A stretch of 38,426 bases of DNA, taken from contig CAJFUF010000020.1 in NCBI GenBank assembly GCA_904420175.1, positions 1 through 38,426 on the forward strand, read 5' to 3'. The notes under the pieces are model-generated. The model was given only the letters and a program-made list of their open reading frames with translations. It did no database searches and was not told where the DNA came from. Shown one piece after another: positions 8,392 through 16,498 of the stretch. Position 1 is the stretch's first letter. Each line of letters starts with the position of its first letter. The translations under genes and the position numbers were made by a program. This DNA is from Candidatus Schneewindia gallinarum. GTDB lineage: Bacteria; Bacillota; Clostridia; Oscillospirales; Ruminococcaceae.

Positions 8392-9402
8392 CTATTCCCC
8401 TTTGGCCTTTGTCAGCACGTCCACAATCCACGACAGGAACAGTTCCCGGTCGGCGCCAAAGGCAAACTCGCAGTTGGGCTCCGGCGCAGACTCGCCGCGG
8501 CGCCGGTCAAGAATGGTCTGCCCGTAGGCATGGCCGCCCGAGATATCCACATGGCAGCAGGCGGCCTTTCTTTTCAGCACCTGCGGATAGCGCACGCTGC
8601 ACAGGGCCAGCGCGTCGTGGATGGGGATGTGCGTCTCCCCCTCCGGGTCAATCCCCTTGAGCATGGAGGCCGTGCCGTATTTTAAAATAAGATCCGCCAG
8701 CATATCCGCCTGCGGCGTGCCCACTGCACGGATCCTCTCCGCATCCGATGGGGTGATATAGGCGGAAAACGTCGCATCCAGCGGCACCAGCGTCGTCTTG
8801 AAGCCCGCCTGCAAAACAATCTCCAGCGCCTCCGGGTCGACCCACGCGTTAAACTCGGCGCACATGGAGTTGCTGCCCGCATACTGCTCGGCGCCGCCCA
8901 TAATCACCAGTTCCTTCACCTTCGGAACAATCCGCGGGTCGGCGCGGACGGCAAGGGCGATGTTGGTCAGCGGCCCCACCGCCACCAGCGTAATCTCCCC
9001 ATCCCCGGCGGCGCGCAGCGTGTGAATCAGCCACACAACCGCGCAGTCGTCCTGCTCCTTGATGGTGAACTTCGGTGTGGGGATGTGCGCGGCATGGTGC
9101 AGGCCCTCCGGCACGGAGACGCCCTCCCTGCGGGGAAGGGGCAGCTGCGACTGGGCCGTGGTGGGCAGCAGGGTGGAGACAAGGGGCAAATCTGCGCCGC
9201 GGTAGACGCCCACACGGTCCTGCTTTTCGCAGAACTCCACCATGCGAAGCGTGTTCTCCGTCGTCAGTTTTACTTCCAGATTCCCCCCCACGGACGTCAC
9301 ACCCAGCAAGTCGAAGGTGTCGTCCAGCATGGCAAGAATCAGCGCCACTGCGTCGTCCGACCCGGTGTCCACATCCATGATAATCTTGTGCTTATCAGCC
9401 AT
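8392..9402 (-). CDS. Nucleoside hydrolase, canonical His-Asp type
   Basis: The 336-residue protein has IIMDVDTGSDDAVAL with D10, D12, D16 and D17, VGPLTNIA (142-149) and CAEFNAWVDPEA (181-192). Unlike the three other copies in this window it keeps the canonical active-site pair H262-D263 in IPIHDALAL, the His that protonates the leaving base in the inosine-uridine preferring class. It is also longer, with an insertion around residues 70-115. It lies alone on the minus strand, convergent with the tandem pair, with its own promoter. The ATG at 9402 lies 11 bases after AAAGGG, a modest ribosome site. It is probably the true ribonucleoside hydrolase of the set; the precise base preference cannot be read from sequence. 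Confidence 0.92.
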   Translation of the reverse strand: MADKHKIIMDVDTGSDDAVALILAMLDDTFDLLGVTSVGGNLEVKLTTENTLRMVEFCEKQDRVGVYRGADLPLVSTLLPTTAQSQLPLPRREGVSVPEGLHHAAHIPTPKFTIKEQDDCAVVWLIHTLRAAGDGEITLVAVGPLTNIALAVRADPRIVPKVKELVIMGGAEQYAGSNSMCAEFNAWVDPEALEIVLQAGFKTTLVPLDATFSAYITPSDAERIRAVGTPQADMLADLILKYGTASMLKGIDPEGETHIPIHDALALCSVRYPQVLKRKAACCHVDISGGHAYGQTILDRRRGESAPEPNCEFAFGADRELFLSWIVDVLTKAKGE

Positions 9403-9449
9403 TCACATCAGCCCTTTCTTTTCAGGTGCACTGCGGCAGCCTTTTTTTC

Positions 9450-9478
9450 ATTGTAGCACACCGCCCGTTTCCCGGCAA
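9450..9478 (-). promoter_or_regulatory. Promoter of the minus-strand nucleoside hydrolase
   Basis: On the minus strand TTGCCG (9478-9473), a 17-base spacer and TACAAT (9455-9450) lie about 50 bases before the start codon. Confidence 0.7.
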
Positions 9479-9531
9479 GGACGAACGGCGGCGCACACAG
9501 TTTCTTCCTGCGGCGTTTCCCCCTGTTTTTC

Positions 9532-9560
9532 TTGTTACCGGACTGTAACTGTGCTATAAT
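9532..9560 (+). promoter_or_regulatory. Promoter of the binding lipoprotein gene
   Basis: TTGTTA (9532-9537), 17 bases, then a perfect TATAAT (9555-9560), 34 bases before the ATG. Confidence 0.8.
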
Positions 9561-9594
9561 TGGAAAGAAACTTTGTTGGACAAAGGAGCGTATT

Positions 9595-10512
9595 ATGAAG
9601 CGAATCATTGCCACCGCCGTTGCCATGCTGCTTTGTGCGGCCCTGCTGCTGACCGGCTGCCAAAGCGCCGGGGAGACCGCTGATTTCCCAGTCAGCGTGG
9701 AAGGCGTCGTGCTGGAGACGCAGCCCCAGCGCATCGTCAGCCTGTCTCCGGTGCTCAGTGCCGCACTGATGGAGCTGAACGGGCTGGACGTTTTGGCCGG
9801 CGTCAGCGACTACTGCCATGATAAAGTGCCGGAGACCGGGGAAATTCCCGCCATGGGCTCCGCCCAGACGCCGGATGTCCAGGCCATCATCGATTCCGGC
9901 GCCGACACGGTGCTGTCCGTCTCCGCCATGAGTGCGGGCAACATCTCCGCGCTGGAGGCGGCGGGCATCCGGCTTATCATCCTGCCGCAGCCCACAAGCC
10001 TTGCGGAACTGGCCGTGCTGTACACGCAGGTGGGTACCGTGCTGAAGGGCGCGTCCACCGGGACGGAGCGGGGAGACAACCTGTCGCAGAACCTGACGGA
10101 CCGGCTGGCCTTCCTTTCCGGGAAAATTGGGGAGGACAACACGGCAAGCTACCTCTATCTGCCCGACCTGTCCGGCGCGGCCGCCACGGGCGACACGCTG
10201 GAAAGCGAGGTGCTCGGGAAGCTGGGCCTGCAGAACACCGCCTCGGAACTGTCCGGCTACGCCCTCAGTGATGAGCAGCTGGCCGGAATGGATCCCGACT
10301 GGCTTATCTGTGACGACGGCATCACTGCGGAGGCGCTGGCTGCCTCCCGCTACGCCTCCCTCCCCGCTGTGCAGGAAGGCCGGGTGCTGTATGTGGACGG
10401 CGCCCCGTTTGAGCTGTGCAGCAGCCGCATGGCGGACACTGCCCTTGCCGTGGCGGAGGGCCTGTTCGGGACGGAGCTGTTTACTGTTTCCGGCGCAGCT
10501 GACCCTTCATAA
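9595..10512 (+). CDS. ABC transporter substrate-binding lipoprotein, BtuF/FhuD-type fold
   Basis: The 305-residue product begins with a lipoprotein signal: MKR, a hydrophobic stretch, and lipobox LTGC with C22 as the lipidated residue. It should therefore be anchored outside the cytoplasmic membrane. The mature part has the features of helical-backbone periplasmic binding proteins for cobalamin or iron chelates. These are PQRIVSLSPVLSAALMEL near residue 48, GLDVLAGVSDYC, a DVQAIIDSGADTVL segment, and near the C-terminus RYASLPAVQEGRVLYVDG. AAAGGAG precedes the ATG at 9595. No permease or ATPase gene is next to it, so it is an orphan that must work with a transporter encoded elsewhere or have a sensing role. 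Its last 32 bases overlap the end of the convergent flippase gene. Ligand unknown. Confidence 0.82.
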   Translation: MKRIIATAVAMLLCAALLLTGCQSAGETADFPVSVEGVVLETQPQRIVSLSPVLSAALMELNGLDVLAGVSDYCHDKVPETGEIPAMGSAQTPDVQAIIDSGADTVLSVSAMSAGNISALEAAGIRLIILPQPTSLAELAVLYTQVGTVLKGASTGTERGDNLSQNLTDRLAFLSGKIGEDNTASYLYLPDLSGAAATGDTLESEVLGKLGLQNTASELSGYALSDEQLAGMDPDWLICDDGITAEALAASRYASLPAVQEGRVLYVDGAPFELCSSRMADTALAVAEGLFGTELFTVSGAADPS

Positions 10513-12010
10513 AGCGCAGCTCTTTTAACGAGATACAGCCGCTTAGCCGCAGAAACACGAGGTATAAAAGGGCGCCTGCCCCCGCGCACAGGGCAGTCAT
10601 CAGCAGGTTCCCTTCAAACAGGCGGCTGAGCCGCTCGGACAAAAAGACGGACAGCATGCTTGCAAGCAGCGGCTTGGTGACCCATCCCATAAGGTCCGGT
10701 TTCATATGCACAACTTTCAGCAACCTGCTTACCGTCAGCACGGCGGTCAGCAGGTTGCTTAGTATAATGACCACCATCAGGGCGGTGACGCCGCCCACCG
10801 GCAGGAAAAACCACACAAGCAGAATCCGCATGCTGCTGTCAAGCAGGTTGTACCGCAGGCTGGACAGCTGTTCCCCCAGGCTTTGCAGCATGCTCTGGCA
10901 CACCATTTCAAGGTAGATGAACGGGCACAGGAAGGACAGGTTTTTTAAAATGGCACCCGCCTGTTCGCTTCTGAAAATATAGGCGCCGATTTCCCCGGAA
11001 AAGGCGAAAAACAGCGGGGACAGCAACAGGGAAAGCACAGAGGTATACTTGATGGCAAGCCGGATTTTGCGGTGCGCCTCCTCTTTTCTGCCCGCGGCCA
11101 TACTGCCTGCAATCTCCGGCACCAGCAGCACCGCCACCGAGGTGATCACCGCAGACGGGAATGTCAGCAGCGGCATCACCATGCCTTTGACCACGCCGTA
11201 CACACTGATGGCGTCCTCCTTCCCGGTGCCGTACTGCTGCAGCCGCAGCGGGATCAGCATGTTTTCCACCGCCCGGAAGCCGCTGATAATATAGGAGGTC
11301 AGCCCCATGGGCACCGACAGGCGCAGCAGCCTTGTCAGCATGCCGTTTTGCTTTCTCGGTTTCTCTCCTTTTTGTTTACTAATTGATTTTCTATACAATT
11401 TGTAAAGATAGATACAGGAAAATGCTTCTCCCAGCACCATGCTGACAGCAAGCACTGCCATGGTGATGCGGATTTCGTTGCCGTGATACCACTCCAGCAC
11501 CGGGATAATGGCCGCCAGTTTGACCAGCTGCTCTACCAGCAGGGACAGGGCGGTCTTTTTTGCGCGGTTTGCCGCATACAGGTACCCCTTCAGGGCGGAG
11601 GACACGGCCATGAACGGGAAGGACAGCGAGATGAGAAAAATGCCCAGCGCCGCCTCCTTCTCGTCCACGAAATGCAGGGCCAGGGGCTTGGCCGTGATGG
11701 AAAACAGCAGGGACGCCGCACTGCCCATAAACAGGGACAGGGCGCCCGTCACCCGCATGAGCCGCCGCACCCCCGCCCGGTTGCCCAGGGCCAGCTCCTC
11801 CGCGGCAATTTTGCTTACTGCGGCAGAAATCCCTGCCGAGCCAAGGACGGACCCCAGTGTAAACAGCGACAGAATCAGGCTGTACACACCCATGCCATAC
11901 TCCCCAATCCGGCCTGACAGGTAGATGCGCAGCACCATTCCCAACGCCCGGCTGAGCAGCGCGCCGCATGTCAGCACCACCACATTGCCCAACAGGCTTC
12001 CCTTTTTCAA
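10481..12010 (-). CDS. SpoVB/MurJ-type lipid flippase (MOP superfamily)
   Basis: This is a 509-residue polytopic membrane protein with about 12-14 hydrophobic segments. It opens with GNVVVLTCGALLSRALGMVLRI, an N-terminus typical of the polysaccharide-transporter and SpoVB/MurJ branch of the multidrug/oligosaccharidyl-lipid flippases. Such proteins move lipid-linked peptidoglycan or polysaccharide precursors across the membrane. SpoVB is a sporulation (cortex) member. Assignment within the branch is not certain. The start is a TTG at 12010, supported by GGAGGGG about 8 bases upstream; no better in-frame ATG is present. It lies downstream of the GNAT gene and its hairpin, and its 3' end overlaps the convergent lipoprotein gene by 32 bases. 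Confidence 0.82.
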   Translation of the reverse strand: MKKGSLLGNVVVLTCGALLSRALGMVLRIYLSGRIGEYGMGVYSLILSLFTLGSVLGSAGISAAVSKIAAEELALGNRAGVRRLMRVTGALSLFMGSAASLLFSITAKPLALHFVDEKEAALGIFLISLSFPFMAVSSALKGYLYAANRAKKTALSLLVEQLVKLAAIIPVLEWYHGNEIRITMAVLAVSMVLGEAFSCIYLYKLYRKSISKQKGEKPRKQNGMLTRLLRLSVPMGLTSYIISGFRAVENMLIPLRLQQYGTGKEDAISVYGVVKGMVMPLLTFPSAVITSVAVLLVPEIAGSMAAGRKEEAHRKIRLAIKYTSVLSLLLSPLFFAFSGEIGAYIFRSEQAGAILKNLSFLCPFIYLEMVCQSMLQSLGEQLSSLRYNLLDSSMRILLVWFFLPVGGVTALMVVIILSNLLTAVLTVSRLLKVVHMKPDLMGWVTKPLLASMLSVFLSERLSRLFEGNLLMTALCAGAGALLYLVFLRLSGCISLKELRFMKGQLRRKQ

Positions 12011-12068
12011 ATCCTGTCCCCTCCCTTCCCATCATTTATATGTGGGAAAAAGACGGGCTAGACTGAAA

Positions 12069-12104
12069 GGGCCGCCAGGCGAAAACCCGCCTGACGGCCC
12101 TTTT
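12069..12104. terminator. Terminator hairpin after the GNAT gene
   Basis: GGGCCGCCAGGCG (12069-12081) and CGCCTGACGGCCC (12088-12100) form a 13-bp stem with one mismatch that is a G-T pair in the minus-strand transcript. The minus-strand tail is short (TTTCAG). The hairpin abuts the GNAT stop codon. Confidence 0.7.
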
Positions 12105-12711
12105 ACCATTCGTTGCTCTTTTCTATAAAATGGGTGGGATACCGCTGCCAGTAGCCCATGTAGGTGCCTGTGCCGGGGACGAAATCCAGCTGATACATCC
12201 GGAAGGTGACGGGGATGTCCTTGGGCTGCCACTGCTCTATATAGGAATAGCGGTAGGTAAAGCCAAGTTTCCTCATGACCCGGCCGCTGGCGGGGTTGTT
12301 CACGTCATGGGTGGCAGTCAGCCGCGCCGCCCCGGAGGCACGCAGCCGCTCAACCACTGCCCGGGCCGCCTCCGTAACAAGGCCCTGGCCCCAGTACTCC
12401 CGCCGCAGGGCATATCCCAAATCGCGGCTGTCCCCCTCCCCCGCGTTGACGTAGCCTATGGGCACGCCCTGCGTCTTAAGGCAGATGGCGTAGCGGTAGG
12501 CGGAGGGCTTTTGATAAAAACTGAAAAACTGCTTCTCCAGGTGCTGCAGCGTCTGCTGCAGGGTCTGTACCGGGTACCAGGGCAGAAAGGTGTTTGTCGT
12601 AACATCCCCCAGCAGTTTGAGAAAGGCCGGGGCGTCCGCCGGGCATGCCCGGCGCAATAACAGCCTTCCGGTGACAAGGGTGGGGGTATTCTCTGCTGTG
12701 CGGTCTGTCAT
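12103..12711 (-). CDS. GNAT family N-acetyltransferase (RimJ/RimL-like)
   Basis: The 202-residue protein looks like the Acetyltransf_3 branch of GNAT enzymes, which transfer acetyl from acetyl-CoA to an amine such as a ribosomal protein N-terminus. TGRLLLRRACPADAPAF near the start is the classic beta-1/alpha-1 motif. Motif A is seen in DLGYALRREYWGQGLVTEA, with R-R-x-x-W-G-Q-G for the pyrophosphate loop. A following NPASGRVMRKLGFTY segment completes the fold. The start at 12711 is preferred over an extension to 12789, because the extension would run into the yfhO gene and has no better ribosome site. The spacing to yfhO is then 20 bases, so the two form an operon. Substrate cannot be predicted. 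Confidence 0.87.
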   Translation of the reverse strand: MTDRTAENTPTLVTGRLLLRRACPADAPAFLKLLGDVTTNTFLPWYPVQTLQQTLQHLEKQFFSFYQKPSAYRYAICLKTQGVPIGYVNAGEGDSRDLGYALRREYWGQGLVTEAARAVVERLRASGAARLTATHDVNNPASGRVMRKLGFTYRYSYIEQWQPKDIPVTFRMYQLDFVPGTGTYMGYWQRYPTHFIEKSNEW

Positions 12712-12731
12712 GGGCGCACCGTTCCTTTCCC

Positions 12732-15044
12732 CTACGCCGCCTTCCGTTTCTTTCGGATGCCGAGGTACACCCAGCCTGCGGTCATGCACAGCGCCACAAT
12801 AGACAAGGTGCCGCCCAGCTTCAGTCCCGGCGTCATATAATCAAACACGATTTCGTTCTCCCCCGCTTCGCACCACACGGCCATGAAGCCCACGCTGACA
12901 TTCTCCACCTGCGCGGGGCTGCCGTTGACGCTGGCGGACCAGCCCGCCTCATAGGGGACGCTGAAAAACACAAGGCCGGGCCGCTCCAGCGTAATGCTGG
13001 CCGTAAAACCGTGTCCCGAGGGGACGAAGCTGTCGCAGGAATTGTTTTGCAGACGCTGGACATCCTCCGCATAGGTGGCGGTGTTCAGCTGGAAGAACAT
13101 CTCCTCCGGCAGGGGGATTAGCTTGTCGCCGTAGCGCTCCACCTGCTCGTCCGTCAGGACAATGGCTTTGTTTAGCAGGCGCGACCGCTCCGACTGCACC
13201 GTACTCATAAACTGGTCCTCCGTCACATAGTACAGGTAGGAGAAGCCCATGGATACAAAGTAGTCGTTTTTGTATATCGTCATGTCCTCCACCTGGCCCC
13301 ACTGGGAGAAACCATAGCTTGGCTGGGCGCCTGATCCGTTTTTAATAAACTGCCATTTAACGCTCAGCAGCGCGCGCAGGCCGTACAGCTCTGCATCCGG
13401 CTTGGAGCTGACGTCCCGCTTGACGCCCACCAGCGGGTAAAATTCCATGATGGAATTGGGGATAATGCTGTGGAAGGCGTTGATGGTGGGCAGGCCCATA
13501 AACATCCCCTCATTGTCCGTGCACTCCAGCGTGTCAATGCGGGAGAACTGCTCCGACTCCGGCAGGTCCAGCTTATCCCTGATTTCAAGGGAGTTTTCAA
13601 TATACCACGTCTCGCTGTGGTAGTTCATGCGCCCCACCGTCAGGTAGGTGAAGGAGGACAGCACGGCAATGACGCACACGCACACCACCGTGGCCCTGAA
13701 AAAGCGCTTGCCCTCCTTGCGGAATTCAATCAGCATGCACAGCAGCACCAGCCCGAGGAAGGCGATGCACACGCACACCCAAAACTGCTCCTTCTTGTCA
13801 ATCAGGGCGAACCACTGCCACTCCCCATCCACCTGCACGGGCAGGATTCCCGTCAGGGCGATAATGCCGGTAATACAGGCTGTGAAGCCGAGGCCGCGGT
13901 ACCAGGTGCGGGGCCGGAACCGCTCGAAGGCAAGTACGGTTGCAAGGCTCATCATCAGCACCGGCATGTAGAACCACCGGGCATAATAGCTGCTGTTGAA
14001 CAGATAGAAAATGCTGTTTAAAAACGGCACCAGCGCCATCACAAGGCAGATTTTCAGCAGCCGGGAAAGCCAGCTGCGCTTGTTCCTCAGGCAGTAGGCC
14101 GTCACGCCCGCCATGGAGAACAGCGGCAGATACGCGTTTAAGCTGGTCCACTTGACGCCTGCATCCGGGAAAAATGCCGGGGCATAGGCGCTGTCCGGCG
14201 GAAAGAACAGGGACTGGAAGATGGCGGCGTAACGCTGGGTGCCGGAGTACAGCAGCAGGTCGTACCCGCTCAGCCGGTTGCTGACGCGTGGGTTGCCGAT
14301 AACCGTCAGCACGCTTGGCAGTACAATCACCAGCGACATGCAGAAGCCCAGCACCGCCTCCAGCACAAGGCCCAAGAATTTTTTCACCGTCAGCTTGTAC
14401 TCCCCGCTCCACAGACGCACGAAGAAGTACAGCACCACAAAGACCACTTGTCCCACAAAGAAGAAGTAGTTGACAAGGGCCATCAGCGCCACCGACAAAG
14501 CAAAATAACCCCGGCGGTCGTTCTGCATATATTCCTCCAGCCCAATCAGCATCAGGGGGAACAGGGCGATGACGTCATTAAAATGGTTGAAGAAAACATT
14601 ATAGATGGTAAAGCCGGAAAAGGCGTACAGCAGGCCGCCCAGCAGCGCATAGCGCGTCTGCTTCACAAAACGGCCGATGAAGGCGCACGCCGTCACGCTG
14701 GAGACAGCAAACTTTAACACTAGCAGCGGGGCCATCAGGTACGGCACCCACGAGGTGGGGAACAGCAGCGTCAGCGCAAAGAAGGGGCTGCCGAACAGGT
14801 AGAAGGAGTAGGAGGCAATAAAATTGACGCCGAGGTCCGTGTTCCAGTTCCACAGGAAGTCGCCGCTGCGGATGGCCTCATGCGCCAGCTTGTAAAACGG
14901 GATCTGCTGTACGTTGAAGTCCCCGGCAAAGATGAAGTACCCGCCGCGGTAAAGCGACAGCGGCACAAACACAATCAGCGCCACCACGAGGCCATAGAAA
15001 AAGGCCCGCAGATACGTTTTTTTGTAGTCCTTTTGAAGCTCCAT
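12732..15044 (-). CDS. YfhO family membrane protein
   Basis: The 770-residue protein has an N-terminal polytopic region, about a dozen hydrophobic segments up to roughly residue 475. A soluble, presumably external domain follows, then one last transmembrane segment near the C-terminus before the basic tail RKKRKAA. The fold and segments such as AGDFNVQQIPFYKLAHEAIRSGDF and WNTDLGVNF in the first external loop are typical of YfhO proteins. In Firmicutes, YfhO-type proteins are GT-C-like and have been linked to glycosylation of lipoteichoic acid or related envelope polymers. The donor and acceptor here are unknown. Its own promoter lies at 15104-15132. The gene leads a two-gene transcript with the GNAT gene. 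Confidence 0.85.
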   Translation of the reverse strand: MELQKDYKKTYLRAFFYGLVVALIVFVPLSLYRGGYFIFAGDFNVQQIPFYKLAHEAIRSGDFLWNWNTDLGVNFIASYSFYLFGSPFFALTLLFPTSWVPYLMAPLLVLKFAVSSVTACAFIGRFVKQTRYALLGGLLYAFSGFTIYNVFFNHFNDVIALFPLMLIGLEEYMQNDRRGYFALSVALMALVNYFFFVGQVVFVVLYFFVRLWSGEYKLTVKKFLGLVLEAVLGFCMSLVIVLPSVLTVIGNPRVSNRLSGYDLLLYSGTQRYAAIFQSLFFPPDSAYAPAFFPDAGVKWTSLNAYLPLFSMAGVTAYCLRNKRSWLSRLLKICLVMALVPFLNSIFYLFNSSYYARWFYMPVLMMSLATVLAFERFRPRTWYRGLGFTACITGIIALTGILPVQVDGEWQWFALIDKKEQFWVCVCIAFLGLVLLCMLIEFRKEGKRFFRATVVCVCVIAVLSSFTYLTVGRMNYHSETWYIENSLEIRDKLDLPESEQFSRIDTLECTDNEGMFMGLPTINAFHSIIPNSIMEFYPLVGVKRDVSSKPDAELYGLRALLSVKWQFIKNGSGAQPSYGFSQWGQVEDMTIYKNDYFVSMGFSYLYYVTEDQFMSTVQSERSRLLNKAIVLTDEQVERYGDKLIPLPEEMFFQLNTATYAEDVQRLQNNSCDSFVPSGHGFTASITLERPGLVFFSVPYEAGWSASVNGSPAQVENVSVGFMAVWCEAGENEIVFDYMTPGLKLGGTLSIVALCMTAGWVYLGIRKKRKAA

Positions 15045-15103
15045 GCTCGCCTCCCCACTGCGCCTGCATTAGGGTGCGGGCGCCCGTTTTTTCATACTTT
15101 TGT

Positions 15104-15132
15104 ATTATACCACGCCCACCCCCGCCCTTCAA
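15104..15132 (-). promoter_or_regulatory. Promoter of yfhO-like gene
   Basis: On the minus strand TTGAAG (15132-15127), 17 bases, then a perfect TATAAT (15109-15104). Confidence 0.78.
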
Positions 15133-15139
15133 CCGCCGC

Positions 15140-15168
15140 TTTACACCCGCCTCCCTTCGTTGTATAAT
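15140..15168 (+). promoter_or_regulatory. Promoter of the yfbR-like gene
   Basis: TTTACA (15140-15145), 17 bases, and a perfect TATAAT (15163-15168). Its -35 lies only 7 bases from the divergent yfhO -35. Confidence 0.85.
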
Positions 15169-15201
15169 ATGCGTACGTTTCCGACAAGGAGAGAGAAAAC
15201 C

Positions 15202-15789
15202 ATGGAAAAAAGCAATTTCTTCGCCCTGCTGTCCCGGATGAAGCTGGTGCAGCGCTGGGGGCTGATGCGCAACACCTACACAGAAAACCTGGCCGAGCAC
15301 AGCTATGAGACCGCCACAATCGCCCACTGTCTTGGGCTTATTAACAATGCGTCCGGCGGCACGGTGGATGCGGCGCGGCTTGCGGTGATGGCGCTGTATC
15401 ACGACTGCAGCGAAATTATCACCGGGGACATGCCCACCCCCATCAAATACCTTAACGGCAGCTTAAAGCACGCCTACAAGCAGGTGGAGGCCGAGGCGCA
15501 GGAGCTGCTGCTGTCCACCCTTCCCGACGAGCTGGAGGGGCGCTTCCGCGACGCCTTTCCCGGCCCGGACACCGACCCGTACGAAAAAAAGCTGCTGAAG
15601 GCGGCGGACAAGCTGTCCGCCTATCTCAAGTGCCTGGAGGAGCTGTCCCACGGCAACCATGAATTCCGCGACGCGGCGCAAAAGGGGCTTCAGGATTTAA
15701 ACGCCATGGGCCTGCCGGAGGTGGAGTCCTTCCTCTCCTGCTTCCTCGACGGATACGGCCTAACGCTGGATCAGCTGAAAATAAAGTAA
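15202..15789 (+). CDS. HD-domain 5'-deoxynucleotidase, YfbR-like
   Basis: YfbR-type enzymes remove the 5' phosphate from deoxynucleoside monophosphates in the cytosol. The 195-residue protein has the expected size and metal-binding HD residues: H33 in LAEHSYE, H67-D68 in ALYHDCSEIITGD with E71 nearby, and a C-terminal Asp in KAADKLSAYLK. The opening MKLVQRWGLMRNTYTENLAEHS is very close to the family consensus. AAGGAGAG precedes the ATG at 15202. It is transcribed divergently from yfhO. Production of free deoxynucleosides fits the nucleoside-salvage theme of the window, but this link is inference. Confidence 0.92.
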   Translation: MEKSNFFALLSRMKLVQRWGLMRNTYTENLAEHSYETATIAHCLGLINNASGGTVDAARLAVMALYHDCSEIITGDMPTPIKYLNGSLKHAYKQVEAEAQELLLSTLPDELEGRFRDAFPGPDTDPYEKKLLKAADKLSAYLKCLEELSHGNHEFRDAAQKGLQDLNAMGLPEVESFLSCFLDGYGLTLDQLKIK

Positions 15790-15805
15790 ATTCTGAAAAT
15801 TCCAG

Positions 15806-15833
15806 TTGCTTTTTTTGCCTGCGGTGATATAAT
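15806..15833 (+). promoter_or_regulatory. Extended -10 promoter of the RCK pair
   Basis: TGATATAAT gives an extended -10 (TATAAT at 15828-15833). A weak TTGCTT (15806-15811) stands 16 bases upstream. Confidence 0.7.
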
Positions 15834-15869
15834 CACAGCAGTACCAATGAAAAAGGAGCTTTGCAGTTT

Positions 15870-16487
15870 ATGAATATCTTAATTGTGGGCTGTGGCAAGG
15901 TGGGCTCCAGGGTGGCCAGCGAGCTGAGCCGCATGGGGCACGACGTGGCGGTGGTGGATCGCTCTGAAAAGCGGTTTGCCATGCTGGATGAGGATTTTTC
16001 CGGGCTGACCGTGTGCGGCGTCCCCATTGATCAGGACGTGCTGAAGCTGGCCGGCGTGGAAAGCTGTGACGCGCTGGCGGCCCTGACGGAAAGCGACAAT
16101 GTCAACATCACCGTCTCGGAGGTGGCGAAGGAGCTGTTCCACGTCCCCAACGTGCTTGCGCGGATCTACGATCCGCGGCGGGAGACGGTGTTTGCCCACT
16201 TCGGGCTGAACACGGTCTGTCCCACCAATTTGACGGAGGCCGCCGTCATCAGCACCCTGACCCAGGATTTCCGGCCGGAGTTCGTCTCCTTCGGGGAAAA
16301 CACCATCTGTTTCTCCCTTGTGACCATTCCGGAGAAGTACGAGGGCGCCGCCTTCCGTGAGATTGAACTGGAGGATCAGGTGGTCTTGGGCATCTTAGAC
16401 GAGTCCGGCGACCTGCACATGCCGGCGGACCCGCAGTTTATTCTGACCGGGAAATGCAAAATTCTTGTGGGCAACCGCATTGACTGA
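15870..16487 (+). CDS. TrkA/RCK-type NAD-binding protein (first of pair)
   Basis: These are cytosolic regulatory subunits of potassium channels or transporters. The 205-residue protein has an N-terminal Rossmann RCK_N domain with VGCGKVGSRVA (residues 6-16) and an acidic ribose-binding VVDRSE. A linker follows, then an RCK_C domain ending in PQFILTGKCKILVG. Such RCK_C domains often bind c-di-AMP or nucleotides in Firmicutes. AAAGGAG precedes the ATG at 15870; an upstream in-frame TTG is ignored because it overlaps that site. It is followed 11 bases later by a second RCK gene. No TrkH/KtrB membrane subunit is in the window, so the channel partner must lie elsewhere. Confidence 0.85.
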   Translation: MNILIVGCGKVGSRVASELSRMGHDVAVVDRSEKRFAMLDEDFSGLTVCGVPIDQDVLKLAGVESCDALAALTESDNVNITVSEVAKELFHVPNVLARIYDPRRETVFAHFGLNTVCPTNLTEAAVISTLTQDFRPEFVSFGENTICFSLVTIPEKYEGAAFREIELEDQVVLGILDESGDLHMPADPQFILTGKCKILVGNRID

Positions 16488-16498
16488 GGGAGGACGCA

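Noticed and set aside
12011-12068. Possible sigma-E type promoter (CATATAAA) for the SpoVB-like flippase
   Set aside because: The -10-like match is 6 of 8 and nothing fits the -35, so sporulation control cannot be claimed.
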